DNA of 64,000 bases from Methylomonas sp. 11b (GCF_000515215.1 NZ_KI911557.1:2909741-2973740), one strand, 5' to 3'. Numbered from the stretch's first letter, positions 28,449 to 38,401 are shown. Notes: a model not told the origin generated them from the letters alone. Program-made: numbers and translations.

Positions 28449-29060
28449 TTAATCTGCTTTGCGCTGTTTTCCGTAGCCTACCATACCAATCAGTCCAGAC
28501 AAAAACAGCCATGTTGCAGCCGGCAAAGGTACTGCCGAAGTCGTATACGTGATAGTGGCTTGGACAAAAGGGTTGCTGCCTTGTCCAGCATTCAAGTCCG
28601 CGGTCACATCAGGTGACAGTGCCAAGGTGATAAGGATTTTGTTGTCCTGTGTCCAGCTCTGCAATAAAGCACCCGGTAGCGGCGTGCTCCGCGACCACTC
28701 GACCAAATCGGCGTTTGTAACCGTGCTGTAATTGTTGGCGTCGACAAAGACAGAACTAGAGTTAACTGGTGGAGCAATAGGGGCGAATTTCAGATTGCTG
28801 ATAACGCTTTCGAATGTAACGGCGATGTTCTCAGGATTGGCAGTAGATGCGTTGATGGAATAATCTCCACGCGCATGGATAGTGAAGCTGCCGGTCACTA
28901 AATCCGCCAAAGGCGCATTATCAATCGTGAAGGTAAAGAGCTGTCCATCCTGGGTTTGTTGGAACTCAGTCGAGGTAAAACTGACCAGCCCAGCGCTAGC
29001 TTCTATGCTTGCCGTAGAAAGAAACAAGGCAACCAAGGGTTTAACTAGTTGATTACGCAT
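28449..29060 (-). CDS. PEP-CTERM sorting-domain protein
   Basis: A 203-residue exported protein. ATG at 29060 has AAGGAA upstream and opens a signal peptide ending near IEASAG. The C-terminus has the full PEP-CTERM layout: VPLPAATWLF, a hydrophobic helix (LSGLIGMVGYG) and a basic tail KQRKAD. Exosortase should cleave at this motif and release or anchor the mature protein, usually linked to exopolysaccharide. The middle is Ser/Thr/Asn-rich beta structure with no known domain. No exosortase gene (xrt) was seen here. Confidence 0.82.
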   Translation of the reverse strand: MRNQLVKPLVALFLSTASIEASAGLVSFTSTEFQQTQDGQLFTFTIDNAPLADLVTGSFTIHARGDYSINASTANPENIAVTFESVISNLKFAPIAPPVNSSSVFVDANNYSTVTNADLVEWSRSTPLPGALLQSWTQDNKILITLALSPDVTADLNAGQGSNPFVQATITYTTSAVPLPAATWLFLSGLIGMVGYGKQRKAD

Positions 29061-29344
29061 AGGGATTTCCTTAAAAATGAGTACTGGCACAAATTTTACG
29101 TCATGTCGGCTTGCAAAGCCACCTGTACTTAAGGGCTGAAACGGATTAAATCCAATTCAATTCTAACCATGCAACAGCCATTTGCCGGTTTGGAAAAACT
29201 AAACCGCTGCGGTTTTTGTCCACATCCAGGTTTTACTTGGATTCTAGCCAGATTTGCTGGCAGCGGATTGCTAAAAAAGTATGCTCAAACCAGTCATTTC
29301 GGGTATCCTTTTTAAGCTAATCCAACGTTTTCCAAGGTTCCGTA

Positions 29345-32017
29345 ATGACCAACAATACCGATATTGCCGCCAAACACGATATTGATCCTGCTGAAACCCT
29401 AGAATGGATGGAGGCACTGCAAGCGGTGATAGAAAAAGAAGGTGGCGACCGCGCCACCTTTTTGATTGAAACTCTGCTCAGTACCGCCAGACAAGCCGGC
29501 ATGGACATTCCGTTCTCGGCCAACACCCCTTACATCAACACCATCCCCATAGATCGACAACCCAAATTCCCAGGCAATACCGACATCGAGCGCACCATCC
29601 GCTCTTACGTGCGCTGGAACGCAATGATGATGGTTTTGCGCGCGAATAAATACACCAATGTCGGCGGCCATATCGCCAGTTTCGCTTCCGCGGTTACCTT
29701 GTACGACGTAGGGCAAAATCATTTCTGGAACGCGCCCTCGGACAAACACGGCGGCGACCTGATTTTCTCGCAAGGCCATTCCGCACCAGGCACTTACGCT
29801 CACGCCTTCTTGCTCGGCCGTTTGAGCGAAGAACAAATGGACAGCTTTAGGCAGGAAGTCGGCGGCAACGGCTTATCGTCTTATCCGCATCCTTGGTTGA
29901 TGCCGGACTTCTGGCAATTCCCCACCGTATCGATGGGCCTCGGCCCGATCATGGCCATTTACCAAGCCCGCTTCATGCGTTACATGCAAAATCGCGGCTT
30001 TGCCAATACCGACGGTCGTAAAGTATGGGCCTTCTTGGGCGACGGGGAAACCGACGAACCAGAAACCTTGGGCGCGATTGGTATGGCCGGTCGCGAAAAA
30101 CTGGATAACCTGATTTTCGTCGTCAATTGCAACTTGCAACGCCTGGATGGTCCGGTGCGCGGTAACGGCAAGATCATTCAGGAACTGGAAGGCAACTTCC
30201 GCGGCGCGAACTGGAACGTGATCAAAGTTATCTGGGGTCGTCGTTGGGATGCTATCTTGTCCCGCGATAAAGATGGCCTTATCGTAAAACGCATGATGGA
30301 ATGCGTCGATGGTGATTATCAAACCTTCAAATCCAAGGACGGCGCTTACGTCCGGGAAAAATTCTTCAACACCCCGGAATTGCAAGAATTGGTGAAAGAC
30401 TACACTGACCGCGACATCTGGGAATTGAATCGCGGCGGCCACGACCCAATCAAAGTTTTCGCCGCATTCAATGCTGCTGTCAACCATACCGGCCAACCCA
30501 CTGTAGTTCTGGCTAAAACCATCAAGGGTTACGGCATGGGCGATTCGGGACAAGCGCAAAACACCAGCCATCAACAGAAGAAGATGAGCATGGAATCGAT
30601 CAAATATATCCGCGACCGCTATCAATTGCCGGTCAGCGACGAAGAGTTGATCAATCTGCCTTACCTGCGTTTTGCGGAAGACTCTGCGGAACTGAATTAC
30701 CTGCGTCAACGGCGCGTTGATCTGGGCGGTTACTTGCCGGCTCGCCGCGCAAAAGCTTATCCCTTGGAAATCCCCGCCTTATCTGCTTTTAAAGGTCTGT
30801 TAGAGGGCACCGGCGAAGGGCACGAAATTTCCACCACGATGGCCTTTGTGCGCATACTGAACATTCTGGTCAAGGACAAACAAATCGGTAAACGTGTGGT
30901 GCCTATCGTTCCCGACGAATCACGCACCTTTGGTATGGAAGGCATGTTCCGTCAGCTGGGTATCTGGTCGCAGGTTGGCCAGCTCTATACGCCGCAAGAC
31001 GCCGAGCAGCTGATGTTTTACAAGGAAGACAAGCACGGTCAGGTGTTGCAAGAGGGTATCAACGAAGCGGGCGGTCTGTGCGACTGGATCGCGGCAGGTA
31101 CCGCGTATTCGACTCACGGCGTACCGATGATTCCGTTCTTCATCTATTACTCGATGTTCGGTTTCCAACGCGTCGGCGATTTGATCTGGGCTGCGGCCGA
31201 TCAACGCACGCGCGGCTTCCTGCTAGGCGGCACCGCCGGCAGAACCACCCTCAATGGCGAAGGCTTGCAACATGAAGACGGCCACAGCCACTTGATGTCG
31301 GCTACCGTACCCAACTGCTACTCCTACGACCCCACCTTCGCTTGCGAGTTGGCGGTGATCATTCAGGACGGTTTGCGCCGGATGTATGTCGAACAGGAGG
31401 ACATTTTTTACTACATCACCTTGATGAACGAAAACTACGACCAGCCGGCCATGCCGGAAGGTGCGGAAGCCGACATATTGAAAGGGATGTATTTGTTCAA
31501 AAAAGGCCCGAACAGCAAAAAACCGCGCGTGCAGTTATTGGGTTCCGGCACCATTTTTATCGAAGTGATCGAAGCCGCCAAATTGCTGCACGATGATTGG
31601 GGTGTGGACGCCGATATCTGGAGCTGCCCTAGCTTTACCGAGCTGGCTCGCGATGGCCAAACCTGCGAGCGCTGGAACCGCTTACATCCGACTGAAAAGC
31701 CGCGTACCACGCATGTCGCGCATTGCCTGGACAACAGCAAAGGTCCAATTATTGCCGCTACCGATTACATGCGGGCGTTTGCCGAACAAATCCGGCCTTG
31801 GGTAAAAGCGTCTTACACGGTACTGGGAACCGACGGTTTTGGCCGCTCCGACACTCGCGCCAAACTGCGGAGCTTCTTTGAAGTGGATCGGTACCACGTT
31901 ACCGTCGCCGCATTGCACAGCCTGGCGCAAGCCGGCGAGTTCGATGCTGCCAAGGTCGAAGTGGCAATCGCGAAATACAACATCAACCCTGACGCAACCG
32001 CTCCTTGGTTGATTTAA
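29345..32017 (+). CDS. aceE: Pyruvate dehydrogenase E1 component (homodimeric)
   Basis: An 890-residue thiamine diphosphate-dependent E1 of the AceE type, which decarboxylates pyruvate and acetylates the lipoyl group of E2. The ThDP/Mg motif is GDGETDEPETLGAIGMAGRE, followed by the conserved NCNLQRLDGPVRGNGKI. The C-terminal half shows GFQRVGDLIWAAADQRTRGF and GLQHEDGHSHL. First gene of aceE-aceF-lpdA, with 13 bp to aceF. The 250-bp leader holds a small hairpin with a T-run near 29201-29217; no PdhR-type operator was recognised. Confidence 0.97.
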   Translation: MTNNTDIAAKHDIDPAETLEWMEALQAVIEKEGGDRATFLIETLLSTARQAGMDIPFSANTPYINTIPIDRQPKFPGNTDIERTIRSYVRWNAMMMVLRANKYTNVGGHIASFASAVTLYDVGQNHFWNAPSDKHGGDLIFSQGHSAPGTYAHAFLLGRLSEEQMDSFRQEVGGNGLSSYPHPWLMPDFWQFPTVSMGLGPIMAIYQARFMRYMQNRGFANTDGRKVWAFLGDGETDEPETLGAIGMAGREKLDNLIFVVNCNLQRLDGPVRGNGKIIQELEGNFRGANWNVIKVIWGRRWDAILSRDKDGLIVKRMMECVDGDYQTFKSKDGAYVREKFFNTPELQELVKDYTDRDIWELNRGGHDPIKVFAAFNAAVNHTGQPTVVLAKTIKGYGMGDSGQAQNTSHQQKKMSMESIKYIRDRYQLPVSDEELINLPYLRFAEDSAELNYLRQRRVDLGGYLPARRAKAYPLEIPALSAFKGLLEGTGEGHEISTTMAFVRILNILVKDKQIGKRVVPIVPDESRTFGMEGMFRQLGIWSQVGQLYTPQDAEQLMFYKEDKHGQVLQEGINEAGGLCDWIAAGTAYSTHGVPMIPFFIYYSMFGFQRVGDLIWAAADQRTRGFLLGGTAGRTTLNGEGLQHEDGHSHLMSATVPNCYSYDPTFACELAVIIQDGLRRMYVEQEDIFYYITLMNENYDQPAMPEGAEADILKGMYLFKKGPNSKKPRVQLLGSGTIFIEVIEAAKLLHDDWGVDADIWSCPSFTELARDGQTCERWNRLHPTEKPRTTHVAHCLDNSKGPIIAATDYMRAFAEQIRPWVKASYTVLGTDGFGRSDTRAKLRSFFEVDRYHVTVAALHSLAQAGEFDAAKVEVAIAKYNINPDATAPWLI

Positions 32018-32030
32018 CGGAAAGCGACAT

Positions 32031-33326
32031 ATGAGTTCTGTAATTGAAATAAAGGTCCCTGACGTCGGTAACGTCCCTGAAATCGACATCGTCGAAGTAT
32101 TGATCAAACCTGGCGATGTGGTCGCTGTCGAACAAACTTTGGCGGTGATGGAAACCGATAAAGCAACGATGGATTTACCGTCCAGCGCGGCCGGCACCAT
32201 TAAAACCGTACACATTAAACCGGGTGATAAAGTCTCAGAGGGTACGCTGATCGCCACCCTTGAAGCCGGTGAAGCAGTCGCTGCGGCTCCTGCCGAACCG
32301 GCGCCGCCAGCCACGCCAGCCCCAGTCGAACCAACCCCTGCTCCGGTTGCGGAAGCACCAAAAGCAGAACCGACCAAGCCTGCGCCAGCACCTGCTACTC
32401 CAGTCGCAACAAGTAACGAAGGTTTTAAAGCGCACGCCACGCCTAGCGTCAGACTCTTTGCCCGTGAATTGGGTGTCGATCTAAGCAAGATCCAGACCGG
32501 CAGCGGCCGTAAAGGTCGTATCCTGCAAGACGATGTGAAAAACTTCGTCAAGCAAGTCATGGCCTCCGGCGGTTCGACCAGCGGCGGCGCAGGCATACCG
32601 GCTATTCCAGCGGTCGATTTCACCCAATTCGGGGAAATTGAAGAAAAACCGCTGAGTAAAATCAAGCGTCTTACCGGCCAAAACCTGACCCGTGTCTGGC
32701 TAAACCTGCCGCTGGTGACTTATCACGACGAGGTGGCTATCGATGCGATGGAAGACTTCCGCAAATCAGTCAACGCTGGCTTAGCGAAAGACGCCGTTAA
32801 AGTTACCGGCCTAATCTTCATCATGAAGGCGCTGGTAGCGGCAATGCAAAAATACCCGTCCTTCAATAGCTCATTGTCTCCAGACGGCGAAAAACTGATC
32901 TTCAAACATTACTTCCATATCGGTATTGCCGTGGATACCCCGAACGGCTTAGTCGTGCCGGTGATTCGCGATGTCGATAAAAAAGGTATTTTCCAATTGT
33001 CCAACGAGCTGGCAGAGAAAAGCGAATTGGCCCGAACCGGCAAATTGAAACCGGCCGACATGCAAGGCGGCTGTATGACCATCTCCAGCTTAGGCGGCAT
33101 CGGCGGCACCGCGTTTACCCCCATCGTCAACGCGCCGGAAGTAGCGATTTTGGGCGTCACCCGCTCCAAGATGCAGCCGGTTTGGAATGGCTCTGCGTTT
33201 GAACCGAAACTGATGTTGCCGCTGGATATTACTTACGACCATCGCGTCATAGACGGTGCCGAAGGCGCACGTTTTATGGAAGCATTGAAATCTTATCTGG
33301 GCGACATTCGCCGGCTGTTATTGTAG
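32031..33326 (+). CDS. aceF: Pyruvate dehydrogenase E2, dihydrolipoamide acetyltransferase
   Basis: A 431-residue E2 core enzyme. One lipoyl domain occupies about residues 3-78, with the lipoylated Lys44 in METDKATM. An Ala/Pro-rich flexible linker (~80-135) leads to the peripheral subunit-binding domain (ATPSVRLFARELGVDLSKI) and then the catalytic domain, ending with the active-site DHRVIDGAEGARF. E. coli AceF has three lipoyl domains, so this is a short, one-lipoyl version. It lies between aceE and lpdA with gaps of 13 and 10 bp. Confidence 0.96.
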   Translation: MSSVIEIKVPDVGNVPEIDIVEVLIKPGDVVAVEQTLAVMETDKATMDLPSSAAGTIKTVHIKPGDKVSEGTLIATLEAGEAVAAAPAEPAPPATPAPVEPTPAPVAEAPKAEPTKPAPAPATPVATSNEGFKAHATPSVRLFARELGVDLSKIQTGSGRKGRILQDDVKNFVKQVMASGGSTSGGAGIPAIPAVDFTQFGEIEEKPLSKIKRLTGQNLTRVWLNLPLVTYHDEVAIDAMEDFRKSVNAGLAKDAVKVTGLIFIMKALVAAMQKYPSFNSSLSPDGEKLIFKHYFHIGIAVDTPNGLVVPVIRDVDKKGIFQLSNELAEKSELARTGKLKPADMQGGCMTISSLGGIGGTAFTPIVNAPEVAILGVTRSKMQPVWNGSAFEPKLMLPLDITYDHRVIDGAEGARFMEALKSYLGDIRRLLL

Positions 33327-33336
33327 GAGTAAGGAT

Positions 33337-34752
33337 ATGAGCGATTCTGTCACGCATGCTGAAGTTCTGGTACTTGGCGGCGGCCCAGGTGGTTACACGG
33401 CTGCGTTCCGCGCTGCCGATTTGGGCAAACAAGTGGTATTGATTGAGCGCTATCCGGTGTTGGGTGGGGTTTGCCTGAATGTGGGCTGTATCCCGTCCAA
33501 AGCTTTGCTGCACACCGCGCAAGTGATACATGAAGCGGAAGCCATGGCGGAACACGGCGTCACTTTCGGCAAGCCTAACATCGATTTGGACCAAATCCGT
33601 GCCTGGAAACAAAGCGTCAGCCAAAGCTTGAATCAAGGCCTCGGCAAATTAGCGAAGCAACGCAAGGTCACCGTAATCCATGGCGTGGGTAAATTTGCCA
33701 CGGCCAACAGCTTGACCGTGACCGGTGAAGACGGCGCGCAAACCATTACTTTCGACAACGCAATTATCGCCGCCGGCTCGCAGCCGACCAAAATCCCCAG
33801 CTTTCCGCACGACGATCCACGCGTTTGGGACTCGACCGATGCGCTGGAGTTGAAATCGATCCCGGAAAAATTATTGATCGTGGGTGGCGGTATTATCGGT
33901 CTGGAAATGGCGACTGTTTACCATGCGTTGGGCTCGAAAATCAGCGTCGTGGAATTGATGGATCAGATTATCCCCGGCTGCGACAAAGATTTGGTTACAC
34001 CGCTACAACGCAAGATCAAAAAACAGTATGAAAACCTGTGGCTGCAAACCAGTGTCAAGGCCATGGAAGCAACTGATACCGGCATCAAAGTCACGATGGA
34101 AGGTAAAGGCGCACCGGAGTCGGAAGTGTTCGACGCGGTGTTGGTTGCTGTGGGTCGCCGTCCCAACGGCAAGCTGATCGATGCCGACAAAGCGGGCGTC
34201 AATGTTGACGAGCGTGGTTTCATTCCGGTGGACAAGCAAGGTCGCACCAACGTCAGCAATATTTTCGCGATCGGCGACATCGTCGGCAATCCGATGCTGG
34301 CCCACAAAGCCACGCACGAGGGTAAAATCGCCGCCGAAGTCATTGCCGGCCATAAAGCCGGTTTCGACGCGCTGACCATTCCGTCCGTAGCATATACTGA
34401 TCCCGAAGTAGCCTGGATGGGCTTAACCGAAACCCAGGCACAGCAGCAAGGTGTGGAATTCGACAAAGCCGTATTCCCTTGGGCCGCCAGTGGTCGCTCT
34501 TTGGCGCTGGGCCGTAGCGAAGGTATTACCAAAATACTGACTGACAAAACCACCGGCCGTATTCTCGGTGCCGGCTTTACCGGGCCTGGTGCGGGCGAAT
34601 TAGTCGCAGAAGCCGTGCTGGCTTTGGAAATGGGTGCCGATGCGACAGACATCAGCCTGAGCATCCACCCGCATCCTACTTTATCCGAAACCTTTGCGTT
34701 TGCGGCGGAAATGATAGAGGGGACGATTACCGACCTATATGTAAAGAAATAG
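33337..34752 (+). CDS. lpdA: Dihydrolipoyl dehydrogenase (E3)
   Basis: A 471-residue FAD/NAD disulfide oxidoreductase that reoxidises dihydrolipoamide. The FAD-binding GGGPGGYTAAFRAADLG, the redox pair C46/C51 in CLNVGCIPSK, the NAD-binding VGGGIIGLEMATVYHALG and the dimer-interface HPHPTLSE are all present. A GGAG element precedes the ATG. It closes the pyruvate dehydrogenase operon and probably also serves 2-oxoglutarate dehydrogenase or glycine cleavage if those exist. Confidence 0.97.
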   Translation: MSDSVTHAEVLVLGGGPGGYTAAFRAADLGKQVVLIERYPVLGGVCLNVGCIPSKALLHTAQVIHEAEAMAEHGVTFGKPNIDLDQIRAWKQSVSQSLNQGLGKLAKQRKVTVIHGVGKFATANSLTVTGEDGAQTITFDNAIIAAGSQPTKIPSFPHDDPRVWDSTDALELKSIPEKLLIVGGGIIGLEMATVYHALGSKISVVELMDQIIPGCDKDLVTPLQRKIKKQYENLWLQTSVKAMEATDTGIKVTMEGKGAPESEVFDAVLVAVGRRPNGKLIDADKAGVNVDERGFIPVDKQGRTNVSNIFAIGDIVGNPMLAHKATHEGKIAAEVIAGHKAGFDALTIPSVAYTDPEVAWMGLTETQAQQQGVEFDKAVFPWAASGRSLALGRSEGITKILTDKTTGRILGAGFTGPGAGELVAEAVLALEMGADATDISLSIHPHPTLSETFAFAAEMIEGTITDLYVKK

Positions 34753-34849
34753 TCCTTATTTTGCTAAGCGCAAAATTCGTGAGCGGGTTAAAAGTCAGCC
34801 TGCAATTTTTTTTCGGTGAGAACGCAGACATCATATAGAAGGAACAGCA

Positions 34850-35296
34850 GTGGAAAAATTTGTCTTTGGGGCTGGCGAGGATGACAGAAAAAGGTTGCTG
34901 AATTTCGTTGATGCTCTGCAGCAGTTTTTAGAGAAGGTGATAAATAACGGCGAGTATTTTCAACCGAAATTTCGCGACGATTATAAAAAAGCCTGGATGG
35001 AACTTAATCCGAATTTTTCGGCGTTAAAAGACGGCTTGCAACGTGCCGAAACCCACACTTTGTTAGCGCAAGGCTTATTGGGAACCCAGCTAAATCTAAA
35101 GCTCGCCGTCATCAATCATTTTTTAGGCGAATTTTTGCTCTACGGAATAGAAATTATCGGCGGCCACAAACTGCTTGAAAAACTTTTAGGCGTTGTCGGC
35201 AAATTACTGGCAAACATGGCAAGCGCAGTGGGCACCGGCTTAGCCATTCATAGCTTCGTAGATTTTCTTGTTGCAATGATCAAGGACGACAGCTAG
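34850..35296 (+). CDS. Hypothetical amphipathic helical protein
   Basis: A 148-residue protein I do not recognise. The start is GTG with GAAGGAA five bases upstream. The N-terminal half is charged and helical (DDRKRLLNFVDALQQFLEKV). The C-terminal half is amphipathic to hydrophobic (LLGVVGKLLANMASAVGTGLA) and could lie on a membrane, but there is no signal peptide. It stands 97 bp after lpdA and converges with a truncated haemoglobin gene. The good ribosome-binding site supports a real gene. Confidence 0.6.
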   Translation: MEKFVFGAGEDDRKRLLNFVDALQQFLEKVINNGEYFQPKFRDDYKKAWMELNPNFSALKDGLQRAETHTLLAQGLLGTQLNLKLAVINHFLGEFLLYGIEIIGGHKLLEKLLGVVGKLLANMASAVGTGLAIHSFVDFLVAMIKDDS

Positions 35297-35304
35297 TGAT
35301 AATG

Positions 35305-35329
35305 CTCTCTTAGGCAATCCCTAAGAGAG
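35305..35329. terminator. Hairpin between converging genes
   Basis: Ten-base perfect arms CTCTCTTAGG/CCTAAGAGAG with a 5-nt loop lie between two converging genes. There is no T-run, so termination is only inferred from position. Confidence 0.45.
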
Positions 35330-35355
35330 AGAAACCCGAGCTACTAAAACGCTAT

Positions 35356-35889
35356 TCAAGCGGCTTTCTTAACTTCAACGCCTCTAGCCAACAAACCATC
35401 TCTACCTTTCTCCGCCAAAGCCATGATTTGATAAGCCAAATCTTCGGCGATATTCAATTGTTTTAAAGAGGCGGCCAAATGCTCCATCACTATGTCGTAA
35501 TGGAAATCGTCAGGACCGAGCTTTATCAAAAAACAATGAGCAGGGGTTAACAACGTGATGCTTCTTATCTCTTGCCCGCCAACGATATCCAGCAGGAAGG
35601 CAAAATCGTTACCGGTAACCAAACTCGGTTTGGCGTTAGTGCGGGCAAACGCTGTAGTAAAATACCCGTCCAATGCCTTTAATACTCTCTCATCGGCACT
35701 ATTGAAGTAAGCTTTCAAATAAGCTTTTAGGGTACCGGCCTGCTCAGCAGCCGGGCGGCTGAAGAAGCGGTTAATCCGATAGTCGTCCAGCATTTTTGCA
35801 TAAAACACATCCAGTATTTTACCGACCAGGACATGATCGCCGAGAGTGGCGCGCAAGGCATGAATCTGATTTGCTACAGTTGCGCTCAT
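35356..35889 (-). CDS. Truncated haemoglobin-like protein (group 1 type)
   Basis: A 177-residue globin. The B-helix pattern VFYAKMLDDYRINRFF and the G/H-helix pattern HYDIVMEHLAASLKQLNI match truncated haemoglobins. His118 in TPAH is the likely proximal haem ligand. The region between about residues 70 and 112 is longer than in the usual ~120-residue proteins, and a C-terminal extension is present. Roles in the family include oxygen, NO or redox sensing and detoxification; which applies here is unknown. GGAG precedes the ATG. Confidence 0.75.
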   Translation of the reverse strand: MSATVANQIHALRATLGDHVLVGKILDVFYAKMLDDYRINRFFSRPAAEQAGTLKAYLKAYFNSADERVLKALDGYFTTAFARTNAKPSLVTGNDFAFLLDIVGGQEIRSITLLTPAHCFLIKLGPDDFHYDIVMEHLAASLKQLNIAEDLAYQIMALAEKGRDGLLARGVEVKKAA

Positions 35890-36045
35890 AACTTTTCTCC
35901 GGAGGATAGTTTTTGATATACATCCTGAGCTTTCCAGTCACAACCATTTTTGTCAATGCTTTAACCGCATTAACATTATACAAAAGCCGTACAGATAGCC
36001 TTTTAATACTACCAATCTGACAACGCGTCTAAAGCCCACCCGGCA

Positions 36046-36315
36046 CTATTTTTTCGGCACATAGCCTTCCGGCAACTCGAACCCTCCTGCAAATAAAAAT
36101 TTCTCACGCTCGGCTTCCAATATTTTTTTTGCGGCCGGATCGAAACTGGATAGCCGCTGCTCGTTAATTATCATGGTTTGCATCGCTAGCCAGTCCTTCC
36201 AGGCCTGTTTCGATACATGATCGAAAATGCGTTGGCCGTTGGCACCAGGAAACGGCGGGGCATCCAGACCTTCAGCCTCAACGCCCAGTTTTACGCATTT
36301 AATCATTCTCGTCAT
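36046..36315 (-). CDS. yggX: Fe(2+)-trafficking/oxidative damage protection protein
   Basis: An 89-residue YggX protein, which protects iron-sulfur clusters from oxidants. The IKCVKLGVEAEGLDAPPFPG start, the HVSKQAWKDWLAMQTMIINE core and the GYVPKK end are family hallmarks. The start overlaps the end of mutY by 17 bp if ATG 36315 is used, or by 8 bp with ATG 36306. The mutY-yggX order is conserved in gammaproteobacteria. Confidence 0.95.
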   Translation of the reverse strand: MTRMIKCVKLGVEAEGLDAPPFPGANGQRIFDHVSKQAWKDWLAMQTMIINEQRLSSFDPAAKKILEAEREKFLFAGGFELPEGYVPKK

Positions 36316-37366
36316 TTTGATCCTCTGTGAAATGTTGTTGCAGCAGACGCTTGATCGGCGCCGGCAAACCTAAAGTATTAATCTCGGCGGTTTTATACCA
36401 AACCGCCCGCTCGCCTTCCATCACATTGTTTATGGGGTTTTCCAGTTTCGCCAGCACCGGGATGAAATCCAGATGATAATGCGAAAAACTGTGGCGCTGG
36501 CCTGGTAAAGTTTGCGAGACATCAATTCTGTAATTGCGTTGCAGACACCACTCTTGCAAAGCCTGCGGATCGGCAAATTCCGGCACACTCCATAGTCCGC
36601 CCCAAATACCGATCGGCGGCCGCCTTTCCAGCAATATCCGGTTTTCCTTATCTAATAACAGCAGGAAATATAATTGTTTGACCGGTACATCCTTGCGAGG
36701 CTTGGAGCCTGGCAATTGTTTTATTACACCCATCTGCCTGGCCTGACAGCTGTCTGCGATAGGGCAGATGTCGCATAGCGGCTTACTGCGGGTGCAGAGC
36801 GTGGCCCCCAAGTCCATCATCGCCTGCGTATAGTCTCCGGTTCTTTGCGTCGGCGTATAGCGCTGACTAATTTGCCAAAGCTGCCCCGCAACCTTGTTGT
36901 CGCCTGGCCAGCCATGCACGGCGTGAAACCGCGCCAGTACGCGCTTGACGTTGCCGTCCAATATGGGCTGACTTTGCCCGCAAGCAATGCTAAGTATCGC
37001 CCCCGCAGTGGAGCGGCCGATACCGGGCAAGGCACTGAGTTCTGCGACGGTTTGCGGGAATATACCGGCATTGTCGGCAACGATTTGTGCCGTTTTGTGT
37101 AGGTTTCTGGCGCGCGCATAATAGCCAAGCCCGGACCAGTGCTGTAAGACTTCGTCCAGTTCTGCGCTTGCCAGGCTTTGCACCGTTGGAAATCTGGCGA
37201 CAAAGCGATTGAAATATGCAATCACGCTGACGACTTGCGTTTGCTGTAACATAATCTCCGACACCCAAACTCGATAAGGATTAATGTCCCGTTGCCATGG
37301 CAAATCCTTGCGACCATGATTATCAAACCAGCTAAAGAGTTTTTGTTGGAATTGTTCGGGGGACAT
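36299..37366 (-). CDS. mutY: A/G-specific adenine DNA glycosylase
   Basis: A 355-residue base-excision repair enzyme that removes adenine opposite 8-oxoguanine. It shows the helix-hairpin-helix LSALPGIGRSTAGAILSIA, the catalytic Asp region (GQSQPILDGNVKRV), and the [4Fe-4S] cysteine loop CTRSKPLCDICPIADSC. The C-terminal NUDIX-like domain reads the oxoG (LLERRPPIGIWGGLWSVPEF). Co-oriented and overlapping with yggX, which protects FeS clusters such as the one in MutY. Confidence 0.96.
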   Translation of the reverse strand: MSPEQFQQKLFSWFDNHGRKDLPWQRDINPYRVWVSEIMLQQTQVVSVIAYFNRFVARFPTVQSLASAELDEVLQHWSGLGYYARARNLHKTAQIVADNAGIFPQTVAELSALPGIGRSTAGAILSIACGQSQPILDGNVKRVLARFHAVHGWPGDNKVAGQLWQISQRYTPTQRTGDYTQAMMDLGATLCTRSKPLCDICPIADSCQARQMGVIKQLPGSKPRKDVPVKQLYFLLLLDKENRILLERRPPIGIWGGLWSVPEFADPQALQEWCLQRNYRIDVSQTLPGQRHSFSHYHLDFIPVLAKLENPINNVMEGERAVWYKTAEINTLGLPAPIKRLLQQHFTEDQNDEND

Positions 37367-37626
37367 GATGTCGTTTGGGAGAAGGGAAAATCAATTACGC
37401 ATTGCCACTGAATAGTACCGTAAAGGATTTAGATAAGGCAAAAAACCGTTTTTCGACTGTGGTCTCCAAGCCGTAAATAGCCAGACAGTGTTTGAACTTC
37501 TACAGTTTTAGCAGCGAGGGTTATCCGCTTTTTTGTGTGATATTCTCTACCCAAGGAATCACGCTCGTTCAACGAGCTAATGATTGATTCAAATTCAGTC
37601 CCCTAAAAAACAGGAGTTGAACGCCT

Positions 37627-38307
37627 ATGTTTTCTTTGATTTCCTCATCGAGCAACGCATGGCAGCGGGCCGCCCAGCTATTCATTACGATTGCCAGCAT
37701 TCTGACAATAGGCAAATTAATTACGCTAGTACCAGTAATGACGGAATTGGAAGTGGCTGGTGTATTCAAGGCTGCGGCCGTAGTCTGGTTTTTCGCCAGG
37801 CTGGCGGGATTAATCTTGTTTTATTTTTTTGCCGGCTACGTTATAGAAGCCATTCCCAATAGCGGCGGTGCGTTGTCGTTTGCCAAAGGCATTGCGGAGC
37901 CGTTAACCGCTCTGTTGATTTTGATTACAGTGCAGGCGTTGTTTTGGGAGTTATTGGCGCCGTTCGTCGATAGCTTAGGTAGAACGATTTACCATAGTAG
38001 CGCGATCATTCTGATCGTAAGCGTCAGTATTTGGTTTGTGGTCAGGGCGTATAGCCATGCAACTTACTTGGTCGATACCGTTGCCAAGCTGGTTGAAATG
38101 TTATCAAGGTTTCTCCCCCAACAAAAATTGACCTGTCAGCAATGCGGCGCCGACATTACCGCAAACACTCATTTTTGTAATACCTGCGGACACAAAACCC
38201 AGTCATCCAATACATGTCCCGCATGCGAAACCACTGTTCCGGTTGATCAACAATATTGCCAGAATTGTGGATCGAAGCTTGGCAAGACAACAGTTACTGA
38301 CAGTTGA
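37627..38307 (+). CDS. Membrane protein with C-terminal double zinc ribbon
   Basis: A 226-residue protein with about four hydrophobic helices in residues ~15-145, then two zinc-ribbon units: CQQCGADI...CNTCGHK and CPACETTV...CQNCGSK (eight cysteines in CxxC pairs). Such double zinc ribbons (DZR type) bind zinc and often mediate protein contacts. The function of this membrane-ribbon arrangement is unknown. It is monocistronic. Confidence 0.72.
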   Translation: MFSLISSSSNAWQRAAQLFITIASILTIGKLITLVPVMTELEVAGVFKAAAVVWFFARLAGLILFYFFAGYVIEAIPNSGGALSFAKGIAEPLTALLILITVQALFWELLAPFVDSLGRTIYHSSAIILIVSVSIWFVVRAYSHATYLVDTVAKLVEMLSRFLPQQKLTCQQCGADITANTHFCNTCGHKTQSSNTCPACETTVPVDQQYCQNCGSKLGKTTVTDS

Positions 38308-38401
38308 GGAAAGCTGGATTTACAGCGGAAATCGCGACGCTACTTCAATATCTTAGCCACACTGCAAAATCGACGTTGAGTTCACTGGTTTCAAGCCGCA
38401 A

